Below are positions 43,388 through 52,913 of a stretch of 64,000 nucleotides of DNA, in pieces. The stretch lies in assembly GCA_020638555.1 (NCBI GenBank), contig JACKII010000003.1:372001-436000 (forward strand), given 5' to 3'. This stretch comes from Alphaproteobacteria bacterium. GTDB taxonomy: Bacteria; Pseudomonadota; Alphaproteobacteria; Bin95. The notes under the pieces were generated by a model. That model ran no database searches, was not told the DNA's origin, and saw only the letters and a program-made list of their open reading frames with translations. Every line of letters begins with the position of its first letter. Within the stretch, counting starts at the first letter, position 1. Both the position numbers and the translations under genes were made by a program.

Positions 43388-43538
43388 GAACCTGTTTCCT
43401 GGACGGTGCGGAGCGCCGGTTCGGGGCTAAACACTTAGCAGCGTGCGAATACGGGTGGCGGCGGTGTTCGGAGGAAGACGCAGGTCCCGGTTCACCGCTC
43501 CGCGGCGGCCGGGAAACACCGGGTCCGAATCCTCCGGC
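43388..43538. repeat. Palindromic repeat between thioesterase and gyrB genes (CGAACACC family)
   Basis: GTGCGAATACGG faces CGGTGTTCG at 43442-43470, and GTCCCGGTTCACCG faces CGGCGGCCGGGA nearby. It matches the elements at 30.6, 39.5 and 62.9 kb. Just before it, a 14-bp unit (GGGCGGTCGTTGAC) is tandemly repeated twice. Confidence 0.8.
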
Positions 43539-43549
43539 CGCCGCCGGGA

Positions 43550-45991
43550 TCACACGTCCAGATTTGCCACTTTCAGCGCGTTTTCCTGGATGAAATTGCG
43601 GCGGGGCTCGACCTGGTCGCCCATCAGGGTGGAGAAAATCTCCCCCGCTTCCTCCGCGTGGCCGATCCGCACCTGGAGCATCGAGCGCACATCCGGGTCC
43701 AGCGTGGTTTCCCAGAGCTGTTCGGGGTTCATCTCCCCCAGCCCCTTGTAGCGCTGGAAGCTGATGCCCTTGCGCCCGGCCGCAATCACCCCTTCCAGCA
43801 GCCCGACCGGCCCGACCACGCGCTGCTCCTCGCCCTTGAGCGACAGAATGGCCGGTTGCTCATAGACGTCCTGCAACTCGGCCGAGCGCATGTCGAGGCG
43901 CTGGGCCTCCTGGCTTTCCAGCAGGCGCCGCGAGAAATGATAGCGCCGGTCGTACCCGCCCTTGGTGTGGGTGAAGTCCAGCCCGCCGTCCGGGCCGGCA
44001 AGGCCGTTCCAGCCCCGGTCGCGCTCGGCTTCCAGCGAATCCATGCGCCGGGCGAGTGCGGCCGCGGCCTCCCCGGCCCGGGCCTCGTCCGCGAGTGCGG
44101 CCGCGTTCAGGACGCCGGCAATCGCCGCCTGCTCCACCAGCCGTTCCGAGCCGACCTCGCGGCCGAGCGAGGCGACGCGGGCGCGCACCCGCACCGCATC
44201 CTGCACCAGTTCCGCCAGATCGCCGCCGGCGCGCTGGTGGCCGTTCGCCAGCGTCAGCACCGCCTCTTCCAGGCCCGAATCGATGAAGAACTGGTCCAGT
44301 TCGGCCTCGTTCTTCAGATAGCGCAGCGTGCGCCCGCCCCGCTTCACCTGGAACAGCGGCGGCTGGGCGATGTAGAGATAGCCGCGCTCGATCAGTTCCG
44401 GCATCTGGCGATAGAAAAAGGTCAGCAGCAGCGAGCGGATGTGGCTGCCGTCCACGTCCGCGTCGGTCATGATGACGATCTTGTGGTAGCGCAGCTTCTC
44501 GATATTGAAGTCGTCGCGGCCGATACCGGTGCCGAGGGCCGCGATCAGCGTGCCGATTTCGGCGCTCGACAGCATTTTGTCGAAGCGCGCCCGCTCCACG
44601 TTCAGGATCTTGCCGCGCAGGGGCAGGATCGCCTGGAAGCCGCGGTCGCGCCCCTGCTTCGCCGAGCCGCCGGCGCTGTCGCCCTCGACGATGAAGAGTT
44701 CGGCCAGCGCCGGGTCGCGCTCCTGGCAATCGGCCAGCTTGCCCGGCAGCGAGGTCACGTCCAGCGCGCCCTTGCGGCGGGTCAGTTCGCGGGCCTTGCG
44801 GGCCGCCTCGCGCGCCGCCGCGGCCTCGACCACCTTGGTGACGATGATCTTGGCCTCGCTCGGATGCTCCTCGAACCACTGGTTCAGCGTGTCGTTCATG
44901 ATCGACTCGACCGCGGGCCGCACCTCGGAGGACACCAGCTTGTCCTTGGTCTGGGACGAGAATTTCGGGTCCGGCACCTTGACCGACAGCACGCAGGTCA
45001 GCCCCTCGCGGGCGTCGTCGCCGGTCAGCGACACCTTTTCCTTCTTGGCGATGCCGGAAGACTCGGCATAGCCGTTCACCTGCCGGGTCAGCGCACCGCG
45101 GAAGCCGGCCAGATGGGTGCCGCCGTCGCGCTGCGGGATGTTGTTGGTGAAGCACAGCATGGTTTCGTGGAAACTCTCGTTCCACTCCAGCGCCGCCTCG
45201 ACCGCGACCCCGTCCTTTTCGGCGGTGACGTAAATCGGCCCCGGGTGAATGGCGGTGCGGTTGCGGTCGATGTATTCGACATAGGCTTTGAGGCCGCCGT
45301 CGTAATGCATTTCGACCTCCTGCCCGTCCAACTGGCGCGCATCCTTCAGGATCAGCCGCACGCCGGAATTGAGGAAGGCCAGTTCGCGCAACCGGTGTTC
45401 CAGGGTCGCGAAGTCGAAATCGGTCTTGGTAAAGGTCTCGTGCGACGGCAGGAAGGTGACTTCGGTGCCGCGCTTGCCGTCGGCCGCGCCGGCGACCGCC
45501 AGCGGCGCCTCCGCCTCGCCGTGGCGGAAGCGCATGGCGTGCTCGTGGCCGTCGCGCCAGATGCGCAGGTCCAGTTGCGAGGACAGCGCGTTGACCACCG
45601 ACACGCCGACGCCATGCAGGCCGCCGGACACCTTGTAGGAATTCTGGTTGAACTTTCCGCCCGCGTGGAGCTGGGTCATGATGACCTCGGCGGCGGAGAC
45701 CCCTTCCTCCTCGTGGATGTCGGTCGGGATGCCGCGGCCATTGTCGCGCACGGTGACGGAGCCGTTGGCGTTCAACACCACCTCGACCCGGTCGCAATAG
45801 CCGGCCAGCGCCTCGTCGATGGCGTTGTCGACCACCTCATAGACCATGTGATGCAGGCCGGAGCCGTCATCGGTGTCGCCGATATACATGCCCGGGCGCT
45901 TGCGCACGGCCTCCAGGCCACGCAGCACCTGGATCGAGCCGGCGCCGTAATCGTCGTTGTCGCCGTGGGTCGGGGTCTGCTCGTCGCTCAT
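43550..45991 (-). CDS. gyrB: DNA gyrase subunit B
   Basis: This 813-residue type IIA topoisomerase subunit has the GHKL ATPase parts (EVVDNAIDEALAG, DNGRGIPTD, GGLHGVGVSVVNAL), the transducer, and the TOPRIM domain with EGDSAGGSAKQGRDR and DADVDGSHI. GyrB hydrolyses ATP while the enzyme introduces negative supercoils. The C-terminal insert near residues 560-700 makes it slightly longer than E. coli GyrB, as is usual in alphaproteobacteria. The start at 45991 overlaps recF by four bases. Confidence 0.97.
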   Translation of the reverse strand: MSDEQTPTHGDNDDYGAGSIQVLRGLEAVRKRPGMYIGDTDDGSGLHHMVYEVVDNAIDEALAGYCDRVEVVLNANGSVTVRDNGRGIPTDIHEEEGVSAAEVIMTQLHAGGKFNQNSYKVSGGLHGVGVSVVNALSSQLDLRIWRDGHEHAMRFRHGEAEAPLAVAGAADGKRGTEVTFLPSHETFTKTDFDFATLEHRLRELAFLNSGVRLILKDARQLDGQEVEMHYDGGLKAYVEYIDRNRTAIHPGPIYVTAEKDGVAVEAALEWNESFHETMLCFTNNIPQRDGGTHLAGFRGALTRQVNGYAESSGIAKKEKVSLTGDDAREGLTCVLSVKVPDPKFSSQTKDKLVSSEVRPAVESIMNDTLNQWFEEHPSEAKIIVTKVVEAAAAREAARKARELTRRKGALDVTSLPGKLADCQERDPALAELFIVEGDSAGGSAKQGRDRGFQAILPLRGKILNVERARFDKMLSSAEIGTLIAALGTGIGRDDFNIEKLRYHKIVIMTDADVDGSHIRSLLLTFFYRQMPELIERGYLYIAQPPLFQVKRGGRTLRYLKNEAELDQFFIDSGLEEAVLTLANGHQRAGGDLAELVQDAVRVRARVASLGREVGSERLVEQAAIAGVLNAAALADEARAGEAAAALARRMDSLEAERDRGWNGLAGPDGGLDFTHTKGGYDRRYHFSRRLLESQEAQRLDMRSAELQDVYEQPAILSLKGEEQRVVGPVGLLEGVIAAGRKGISFQRYKGLGEMNPEQLWETTLDPDVRSMLQVRIGHAEEAGEIFSTLMGDQVEPRRNFIQENALKVANLDV

Positions 45992-47184
45992 GAGGGCGCG
46001 GCTCCTGTGGTGGGGGTCACGTGGCCGTCGGCCACACGGAAATATTGGGCGGATTCGCCCAGGGGTTCGAACAAGGCGGGCTCGGTGCCGGTCAGCCAGA
46101 CCTGGGCCCCGCTCTCCAGCAGACGGCGGTAGAGCGCCTCCCGCCGGCCGGGGTCCAGATGGGCCGCGATCTCGTCCAGCAGCACCAGCGGCTGCGCGCC
46201 GCGCTCCGCCGCGGTCATCCGGGCGGACGCGAGGATCAGGCCGATCAGCAACGCCTTTTGCTCGCCGGTGGAACATTGCGCCGCCGGCACGTCGCGGCCG
46301 GCATACCAGACCGCCATGTCGGAGCGATGCGGCCCCAGCGACGTCTGGCCGGTGGCGGCGTCGTCGCGGCGGTTGCGCTGCCAGGCTTCGGCCAGGCGAT
46401 CCTCGACGGCCAGCGCCGGGTGGTCGGCCAGCCACTGCTCGACGTCGCCGACCGCGGCAATCCGCGGCGTCGGGAACGGCCCCTCATCCCCCTCCGCCGC
46501 GGCCCTGTCGAGCCGGCGGGCGAGGTCGAGGCGGCCGGCGGCAATGGCGACGGCGCGCTGGGCCAGCGTGCGTTCCAGGGCATCGAGCCAGGCGGGGTCG
46601 CCGCCGTCCGCCAACAGGCGCTGGCGCTGGCGCCGGGTGTTCTGATAGGCGGTGACGCGCCCGGCATGGGCCGGGTCGGCACCGAACACGAGCCGGTCGA
46701 GGAAGCGGCGGCGTTCCTCCGCCCCGTCCAGGAACAGCCGGTCCATCTGCGGCGTCAGCCAGACCGCGGCGCAATAGGGCGCCAGAGCCGTCTGGCCGCG
46801 CGCCTGCTTGCCGTCGATCCGCACCTGGCGACGGGCCTCGCCGGTCACGACGCCGGTGCCGAGATCCACGGGCCCGCCGGGCGTCTCCACCGCAGCGGCG
46901 ACACCCCAGGCGCCATCGGATGCACTATGGGGCGGCAGGTCTTCCAGCCGGGCATTGCGCAGGCCGCGGCCGGGGGTCAGCAGCGAGACCGCTTCCAGCA
47001 GGTTGGTCTTGCCGGCGCCGTTCGCGCCGGTCAGCACCACCGGCCGGCCGTCCAACTCCAGGCGCAGGCTCGCATAATTGCGGAAATGCGTCAGCACCAG
47101 CCGACGAACCGCCAGCCGCACGGCAGCGACGGGCGAATCGGTGGCAGAAGACGTGTCGGCGAAGGCTGCGCCGCTCTGCGGCAT
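45988..47184 (-). CDS. recF: DNA replication/repair protein RecF
   Basis: This 398-residue SMC-like ATPase has Walker A GANGAGKTNLLEAVSLL (about residue 53), the signature region TGEQKALLIGLIL and Walker B PLVLLDEIAAHLD. RecF loads RecA at gapped DNA with RecO and RecR. The gene lies between dnaN and gyrB, the ancestral order. An N-terminal extension of about 25 residues is present; the start at 47184 is the first sensible ATG. Confidence 0.95.
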   Translation of the reverse strand: MPQSGAAFADTSSATDSPVAAVRLAVRRLVLTHFRNYASLRLELDGRPVVLTGANGAGKTNLLEAVSLLTPGRGLRNARLEDLPPHSASDGAWGVAAAVETPGGPVDLGTGVVTGEARRQVRIDGKQARGQTALAPYCAAVWLTPQMDRLFLDGAEERRRFLDRLVFGADPAHAGRVTAYQNTRRQRQRLLADGGDPAWLDALERTLAQRAVAIAAGRLDLARRLDRAAAEGDEGPFPTPRIAAVGDVEQWLADHPALAVEDRLAEAWQRNRRDDAATGQTSLGPHRSDMAVWYAGRDVPAAQCSTGEQKALLIGLILASARMTAAERGAQPLVLLDEIAAHLDPGRREALYRRLLESGAQVWLTGTEPALFEPLGESAQYFRVADGHVTPTTGAAPS

Positions 47185-47204
47185 CCGGTGGGCCCTCGTG
47201 GTTG

Positions 47205-48323
47205 CTAAACCCGCATCGGCATCAGCACGTACAACGCGCTGGCATCGGCCTGATCGCGGATGATCGTCGGTGCCGCCGCATCGGCCAGGGCCAGTTCCGC
47301 CGTATCGCCCTCGATCTGCTGGGCGATGTCCAGCAGGTAGCGGGCATTGAACCCGATCTCCATGGCGCCCGCCCCGTACTCGACTTCGAGTTCCTCGTTG
47401 GCGGTGCCGGAATCGGCGCTGGAGGCGGACAGCGTCAGGGTGTTGTCGTCGATCGCCAGCTTGACCGCGCGCGACCGCTCGGTCGAGATGGTGGCGACGC
47501 GGTCCACGGCCTCGCGAAACGCCTGGCAATCCACGGCCAGGGTCTTGTCGTTGCCCTGGGGAATGACGCGCTGATAGTCGGGGAAGGTGCCGTCGATCAG
47601 CTTCGAGGTCAGTTCGACCGGCCCGAACACGAAGTGAATCTTGGTCTCGCTGACCGTGACCTGCACCTCGTCCGTGGCATCGTCGAGCAGCTTGCGCACC
47701 TCGCCCACGGCCTTGCGCGGCACGATCACGCCCGGCATGCCGGCCGCGCCTTCCGGCAGGGGAATTTCCACCCGCGCCAGGCGATGGCCGTCGGTGGCGA
47801 CGGCCCGGAGCACGGCCACGCCTTCGTTCTCGGCCTCGTGCAGATAGATGCCGTTCAGGTAATAGCGGGTTTCCTCGGTCGAAATGGCGAACCGGGCCCG
47901 GTCGATCAGGCTGCGCAGGTCGCGCGCCGCCACCTTGAAGGTGTGGCCCTGCTCGCCGCCGGCCAGCACGGGAAACTCCTCCTCCGGCAGGGAGGCCAGC
48001 CCGAAGGTGGAGCGCCCGGCCCGCAGGGTGAGCTGGCCGTCCTTGGCGGTCGAGTCCAGTTCGACCTGCGCCCCTTCCGGCAGCTTGCGCGCGATGTCGT
48101 AGAGCATATGCGCCGGCGCGGTTGTCGCGCCGGCCCCGGCCACGGCAACCTCGGTTTCCTCGACAATCGACAGGTCCATGTCGGTGGCGGTGAGCGAAAG
48201 TTTGCCGTCCTCCGCCGCGAGCCGGATATTGGCCAGGATCGGTATGGTATTGCGCCGCTCGACCACGCTCTGGGCATGGGCCAAGGCCTTCAGAAGAGCT
48301 GCGCGCTCGATCGTTACTTTCAT
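47205..48323 (-). CDS. dnaN: DNA polymerase III subunit beta (sliding clamp)
   Basis: This 372-residue protein has the three-domain clamp pattern: MKVTIERAALLKALAHAQSVVERRNTIPILANI at the start, here shown as ALLKALAHAQSVVERRNTI, VLAGGEQGHTFKVAARDL, and the C-terminal MPMRV end, which in the family is M-P-M-R-L/V. The clamp tethers polymerase and repair enzymes to DNA. dnaA does not lie upstream; a TerB-like gene does. Confidence 0.97.
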   Translation of the reverse strand: MKVTIERAALLKALAHAQSVVERRNTIPILANIRLAAEDGKLSLTATDMDLSIVEETEVAVAGAGATTAPAHMLYDIARKLPEGAQVELDSTAKDGQLTLRAGRSTFGLASLPEEEFPVLAGGEQGHTFKVAARDLRSLIDRARFAISTEETRYYLNGIYLHEAENEGVAVLRAVATDGHRLARVEIPLPEGAAGMPGVIVPRKAVGEVRKLLDDATDEVQVTVSETKIHFVFGPVELTSKLIDGTFPDYQRVIPQGNDKTLAVDCQAFREAVDRVATISTERSRAVKLAIDDNTLTLSASSADSGTANEELEVEYGAGAMEIGFNARYLLDIAQQIEGDTAELALADAAAPTIIRDQADASALYVLMPMRV

Positions 48324-48474
48324 CGCCGAACCAATACCAATCCGTTGCGCTTATCCCGCACACACCCGCCACCACAGAGGCCACACCCCCGGAGAGCAGG
48401 GACAGGAAGTATAACAGGACCTAGGGCGATTCCAAGCGCGATACCAGCCCGCAAACGCGGTCTCGCGCCAGGCG

Positions 48475-48894
48475 TCAGAGCACCGCGTGGCGTGCGCGCG
48501 CCCCGCGCTCGATCGCCGCTGCCGGCAAACGCCCCACCCGCAGCTCGTGGCGGATGATTTCCAGCAGCCGCAACTCCTCCTGCTCGATATGGCCGTCGGC
48601 CACGGCGACGTCGCAGGCGAGCGCATAGGCGGTCTCGCGCAGCTTCTCGGGCAAGCCCTCGCGCACCAGGGCAAGGGTCGTGTCCAGGCCGTCCTCTTCC
48701 TGCAACAGGTCGGTGCAGGACGCCGCCAGAGTGGCCAGATGCTCCGGATCGAAGTCGCGGAACACCGGCAGGTGCGTCACGATATTGCCGATCTGCGAGA
48801 GTTCGGCGTCGGTCATGTCGCCATCGGACGCCGACACCAGCACCATGACATAAATCAGCGCGGTGTGGTGGTTGATGATGGAAGGCTCGGACAT
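48475..48894 (-). CDS. TerB-family tellurite-resistance-like protein
   Basis: This 139-residue helical protein has two half-domains with acidic motifs: SASDGDMTDAELSQIG and VAVADGHIEQEELRLLE, the D-G-x-x-x-x-E pattern of the TerB/DjlA-N superfamily. Members bind metal ions through these acids. Ter operon partners are absent, so a tellurite role is doubtful. The gene stands between dnaN and the helicase gene, in the same direction, with GGAAAC upstream of the ATG. Function is unknown. Confidence 0.82.
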   Translation of the reverse strand: MSEPSIINHHTALIYVMVLVSASDGDMTDAELSQIGNIVTHLPVFRDFDPEHLATLAASCTDLLQEEDGLDTTLALVREGLPEKLRETAYALACDVAVADGHIEQEELRLLEIIRHELRVGRLPAAAIERGARARHAVL

Positions 48895-48962
48895 CGGACG
48901 GAAACTTTCCGGTTCGGGGTTGTTCGCAATCGGAACGCATAAAAGGGTTTAAGGGCCGAAGG

Positions 48963-51737
48963 TCAACCCGACCCGGGCGAAATCACCCCCTTTGCGGCCA
49001 GAAACCGCTCCACCATCTCTGCCGCCTCCGCCAGCCCGACCCGGCTGACCACCGCTCCGTCCGGAAAGGCCGTCGCCAGTCGGGACGGCAGGGCGGAGTC
49101 CAGCAACACGAACACGCCCGCATCGCCCTCGCGCCGGATCAGGCGGCCGAAGCCCTGGCGCAGGCGCAGGCGGGCGATCATGTCGTCATAGCGCGGACCG
49201 CCGAACGCCTTGCGGCGCGCCTTGTGCAGGATGTCGGGCCGCGGCCAGGGCAGCCGGTCGAACACGATCAGCCGCAGCGAGCGGCCGGGCACGTCCACGC
49301 CGTCCCGCACGGCGTCGGTCCCCAGCAGGCAGGCGTCTTCCTCCGCCCGGAAAATGTCGACCAGGCTGGCGGTGTCGAGCTTGTCGACATGCTGGGCCAA
49401 CAAGGGGATGCCCGACGCCTCCAGCGGCCCGGCGAGACGCTGATAGACCGCACGCAGGCGATGGATGGCGGTGAAAATGCCGAGCGCCCCGCCGTGGCTG
49501 GCCTGGAACAGCACGCGGTAGGCCGCCGCGACCTGGTCGGCATCGGTCTTGCGCACATCGTTCACCAGCAGGATGCGCGTGTTCTCCGCATAGTCGAAGG
49601 GCGATGTCATGGCCGCGCGGATGGGGTGGACCGCCAGATGGGACGCGCCCACCCGCGTTTCGGCGGCCAGCCAGTCGGTCTCGTCATTGCCGCTGGAATC
49701 GCGGAGCGTGGCGGAGGTGATGACCGCGCCGTGGGAGGATTCCACCACGGCCTTGGCAAACGGAATGGCGGGGTCGAGCCAGTGGCGGTGCATGCCGACA
49801 TCGCGCTCCTGCCCGCCGACGCGGTCGAGCTGGAACCAGTCGACATATTGCTCCACCGGCTCCTCCTGCAACGAGGTGAGCATGTCGGACCAGGCCGCCA
49901 CCTGGTGCTCGCCGCGGCGGGTGAGCGTGCGGGCAATGCTTTCGATGCGCTGGCGGGTGGACGTGTCCAGGTCGTCGGCCTCGTCGTCCAGGCGATGCAA
50001 CAGGATCTGGCGCAGCTTGGCGAGCGGCTGCCGGATCTTCTCCAAGGCGCTGGCAAGGTCGCGGGCGGCCTCCAGCAGGCCTTCCACCGGCGGCCGGGCG
50101 TTGCATTCCAGACTGAACGGCCCGGACGTGCTGGGCGCCCGCGCCCGCACCTGCTGACGCACCTTGGCCAGAAACGCCTCGGCCGGGCCGTGCGACTGGT
50201 CGTCGGTCAGGCGTTGCAGCCAGCCGTCGCCCGGCAGTGCGCGCGCGGCGTGGAGGGTGCCGTCCAGCAGTTCGGCCGCCTCCTGCTCACCGGGCAGCAG
50301 GTCCTCGATGCGGCGGCGCAGGCCACGGGCACGGCTGCCGCTGGAGCCTTCGGCGCCCAGCATCCAGCGCCGCAGTTCACTCGCCTCGCGCCCGGTCAGT
50401 TCGGCGGCGAAGGCGCTGTCGGCGGCATCGAAGACATGGTGGCCCTCGTCGAACACATAGCGGCTCGGCAGAAAGCCGTCGTCGAGGCCACCCAGCGCCG
50501 CCTGGGCCATGACCAGGGCGTGGTTGGCGATGACGATATCGGCCCGGCGGGCGGCCCGGACGCTCGCCTCGATGAAACAGCGCCGGTAATGGGGACAAGC
50601 GGCGTAGATGCACTCGCCGCGCCGGTCGGCGAGGCCGATGGTCAGGCGCGGACCGGCCAGGTCGATCAGCCAGGCCGGCAAGTCGCCGCCGACCATGTCG
50701 CCGTCGCGGGTGGCACCGATCCAGCGTGCCATCAGGCCGAGGCCGATCGCATCCGGCCCCTGGGCGAACAGCGTGCCGGTCGCTTCCTCGTAGTTGAGAA
50801 GGCAGAGATAGTTCTCCCGCCCCTTGCGCACCACGACCCGGGCGCGCTTGTCCGCCGGCAGCGGGAACAAACGGTCGAGTTCCCGGTCGATCTGCTGTTG
50901 CAGGTTGCGGGTGTAGGTCGAGACCCAGACCGGCGCGCCGTTGACCTCCGCCCACAGGCTGGCCGGCGCCAGATAGCCGAGCGTCTTGCCGATGCCGGTG
51001 CCGGCCTCGGCCAGCACCAGATGCGGCTGGTCCTCGAACTCCCGCGGCTGGAAGGCGGCGGTGACCGCATCGGCATAGTCCGCCTGGCTCGGCCGCTGCT
51101 CCGCGTTCGGCCCCAGCAATTCGATCAGCCGGCGGCGGGTGTCGGCCGGGTCGATCGGGTCGGTCCCGGGCGCGCCGTCGGGCGAGCGTTCCTCCCAGGG
51201 CGCACGGCGCTCCCAGGCCTGCATGGCATGACGGGCGCGGCCGGAGAGATTGCCGCTGGGCAGACCGGTGCGCTCCAGCACCATCGGCCCCCAGATCCAA
51301 CCGCCCCGCGCCATCTGCCAGGCGAGCGGCGCCAGGGTCGGGTCCGTGTCGGCGGCGATAGCCTGCAACAGCGCGCCGGCCGCATCGCGCAAGGTCAGGG
51401 CCTCGTCGGCGGGCGAGCGCGGCTTCGCCATGCCCAGCGCCTCGGCGAGCCCGGCAGGCGTCGGCAGGCAGGCATGGGCCGGGCGGGCGAAGGCGTAGAG
51501 TTCCAGCACGTCATAGGCCCGCAGCTCCTGCAAGCGCAGGCGCTGGGCCGTGTTGCCGCGGTGACAGACCAGGGGCGGTGCGGCCAGCGCGCGGGCCTGG
51601 GCCTGCGACAGGGTCAGCGTCTCCGGCGCCCCGTCCGCCGGTAGCCACAGGGCGCTGCGCACGCCGCAGACCAGCACGGGCTGGGACGCCAGACGGACCG
51701 GACCCGTCTCCGGCTCGGCGGAGGTCGGCTCGCTCAT
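48963..51737 (-). CDS. DinG/XPD-type ATP-dependent DNA helicase
   Basis: This 924-residue superfamily 2 helicase has Walker A AEAGTGIGKTLGYLAP (about residue 295), the DExH box VFDEGHHVFDA and four cysteines between them (YLCLL, GECIY, AACPHY, RRCF), as in the 4Fe-4S domain of DinG and XPD. Motifs V-VI near the end include DGVDVPGRSLRL and RLRQGFGRLIRREGD. An N-terminal region of about 280 residues precedes the core. It probably unwinds forked or R-loop DNA in repair. The start at 51737 is chosen by the absence of support for a longer frame. Confidence 0.92.
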   Translation of the reverse strand: MSEPTSAEPETGPVRLASQPVLVCGVRSALWLPADGAPETLTLSQAQARALAAPPLVCHRGNTAQRLRLQELRAYDVLELYAFARPAHACLPTPAGLAEALGMAKPRSPADEALTLRDAAGALLQAIAADTDPTLAPLAWQMARGGWIWGPMVLERTGLPSGNLSGRARHAMQAWERRAPWEERSPDGAPGTDPIDPADTRRRLIELLGPNAEQRPSQADYADAVTAAFQPREFEDQPHLVLAEAGTGIGKTLGYLAPASLWAEVNGAPVWVSTYTRNLQQQIDRELDRLFPLPADKRARVVVRKGRENYLCLLNYEEATGTLFAQGPDAIGLGLMARWIGATRDGDMVGGDLPAWLIDLAGPRLTIGLADRRGECIYAACPHYRRCFIEASVRAARRADIVIANHALVMAQAALGGLDDGFLPSRYVFDEGHHVFDAADSAFAAELTGREASELRRWMLGAEGSSGSRARGLRRRIEDLLPGEQEAAELLDGTLHAARALPGDGWLQRLTDDQSHGPAEAFLAKVRQQVRARAPSTSGPFSLECNARPPVEGLLEAARDLASALEKIRQPLAKLRQILLHRLDDEADDLDTSTRQRIESIARTLTRRGEHQVAAWSDMLTSLQEEPVEQYVDWFQLDRVGGQERDVGMHRHWLDPAIPFAKAVVESSHGAVITSATLRDSSGNDETDWLAAETRVGASHLAVHPIRAAMTSPFDYAENTRILLVNDVRKTDADQVAAAYRVLFQASHGGALGIFTAIHRLRAVYQRLAGPLEASGIPLLAQHVDKLDTASLVDIFRAEEDACLLGTDAVRDGVDVPGRSLRLIVFDRLPWPRPDILHKARRKAFGGPRYDDMIARLRLRQGFGRLIRREGDAGVFVLLDSALPSRLATAFPDGAVVSRVGLAEAAEMVERFLAAKGVISPGSG

Positions 51738-51834
51738 GATCGGCCGGCGATCGCCGATTGCGGGGGAACGCGCTTCATTCCCGCACAGTGCCGCGGGCTT
51801 GCCATGGGATGCAACGGTTTGCTGGCGAGGCCGG

Positions 51835-52668
51835 TCAGATTCCCTGGGCTTCCCACACTTCGTCCAGGCGCAAGAGCATGGCCTCGCAGGTCTCCCGCAC
51901 CTCCGGCGCGATATCCGGCGCCGCGCGTTTGCCGATCGAACGGGCATGCGGAACCGAGGCCATCAGCGATGTCAGCGGCACCCCAACCAGATCCGCAAGC
52001 GGACGAATGACCCGCAGGGGATCGGTGACCAGCGATTCATAGCGCACCAGCGCCACCCGCGAATTCCGGTCGAACTGCTGGTCGAAGAAGAACTGATGGC
52101 GCAGACACCAGAACCAGGCGTTGCAGGTCGCGTCGTTCCAATCCGGCCGATATTGCGAGCGCAAATGCGCAAGGGTTTCGTCGCTGGTGTTTTTGCCTCG
52201 CCACTCGGCCGCGTCGGAGCCGTCCCGCACGATGTCGTCGATGCCGTTGCGATGGCCCGGCCAGTGCTGGAGGATCGAATTCACGCAATCGTCGTAATGA
52301 CGATACATCCACATCGCCCCGCTGCCGGGGAAGAGGTCCATCAATTCCCGCAGGCGATGGCCATCCTGCAACGCCTTGACCATGACGCACTTTGCGGGCG
52401 AGGCATGCACCAGGGACGCAATGACGTCATTGCCTTTCAGCAGGAAATTGGTGTTCATCCGCGAGTCGTTTTCGCGGAACACCTCGGTCTTGCCGCTCCA
52501 TTCGAACACGTCCAGCGCCATGTTCGTGCCGGATCGCGGGAACCCGGACAGGAAAGTAACGGTCTTGTCCCTGGGTTCGTGCTTCGGTTCGGTGATGGGT
52601 TGCGTGACGTGTTTGAGCCTGACAAACACCCGACGAGCGTATGGCTGAATCCGATCAAACACGCGCAT
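51835..52668 (-). CDS. Sulfotransferase-family protein
   Basis: This 277-residue protein has the 5'-phosphosulfate loop FLSGFPRSGTNMALDVFE (about residues 38-55) and the 3'-phosphate region with MWMYRHYDDCVNSIL, where the Arg-x-x-x-D-x-x-x-S pattern is typical of PAPS-dependent sulfotransferases. Near the C terminus VALVRYESLVTDPLRVIRPL is the common closing motif. Bacterial members sulfate sugars, lipids or proteins at the surface. The start at 52668 has GGAGAGG upstream; an in-frame ATG at 52695 does not. It is divergent from lysK. Confidence 0.85.
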   Translation of the reverse strand: MRVFDRIQPYARRVFVRLKHVTQPITEPKHEPRDKTVTFLSGFPRSGTNMALDVFEWSGKTEVFRENDSRMNTNFLLKGNDVIASLVHASPAKCVMVKALQDGHRLRELMDLFPGSGAMWMYRHYDDCVNSILQHWPGHRNGIDDIVRDGSDAAEWRGKNTSDETLAHLRSQYRPDWNDATCNAWFWCLRHQFFFDQQFDRNSRVALVRYESLVTDPLRVIRPLADLVGVPLTSLMASVPHARSIGKRAAPDIAPEVRETCEAMLLRLDEVWEAQGI

Positions 52669-52913
52669 CAACACCCTCTCCACGCCGGACGCCATTGGCC
52701 CAACGGGTTGAAACCCGCTGCCCTATCCGGACCGCCCACGGTTGCATAGTCCCTTCCGTTCTGTACACGCCTGTGCCGATCACCTCAATTGCGGCCCACC
52801 TGTTAAAAGGCCGCACAGTTCCGGTGTCGCGTCGGAATGATTGACCCCAACACCTGGGCTTTCTACCTAGTAGCGCCCGTCAGCCCCATGTTGCATTAAC
52901 AGGAACATCTACC

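Noticed and set aside
48324..48474. Chromosome origin upstream of dnaN
   Set aside because: Only one weak TTATCC-like site is seen; no DnaA-box cluster or AT-rich unwinding stretch.
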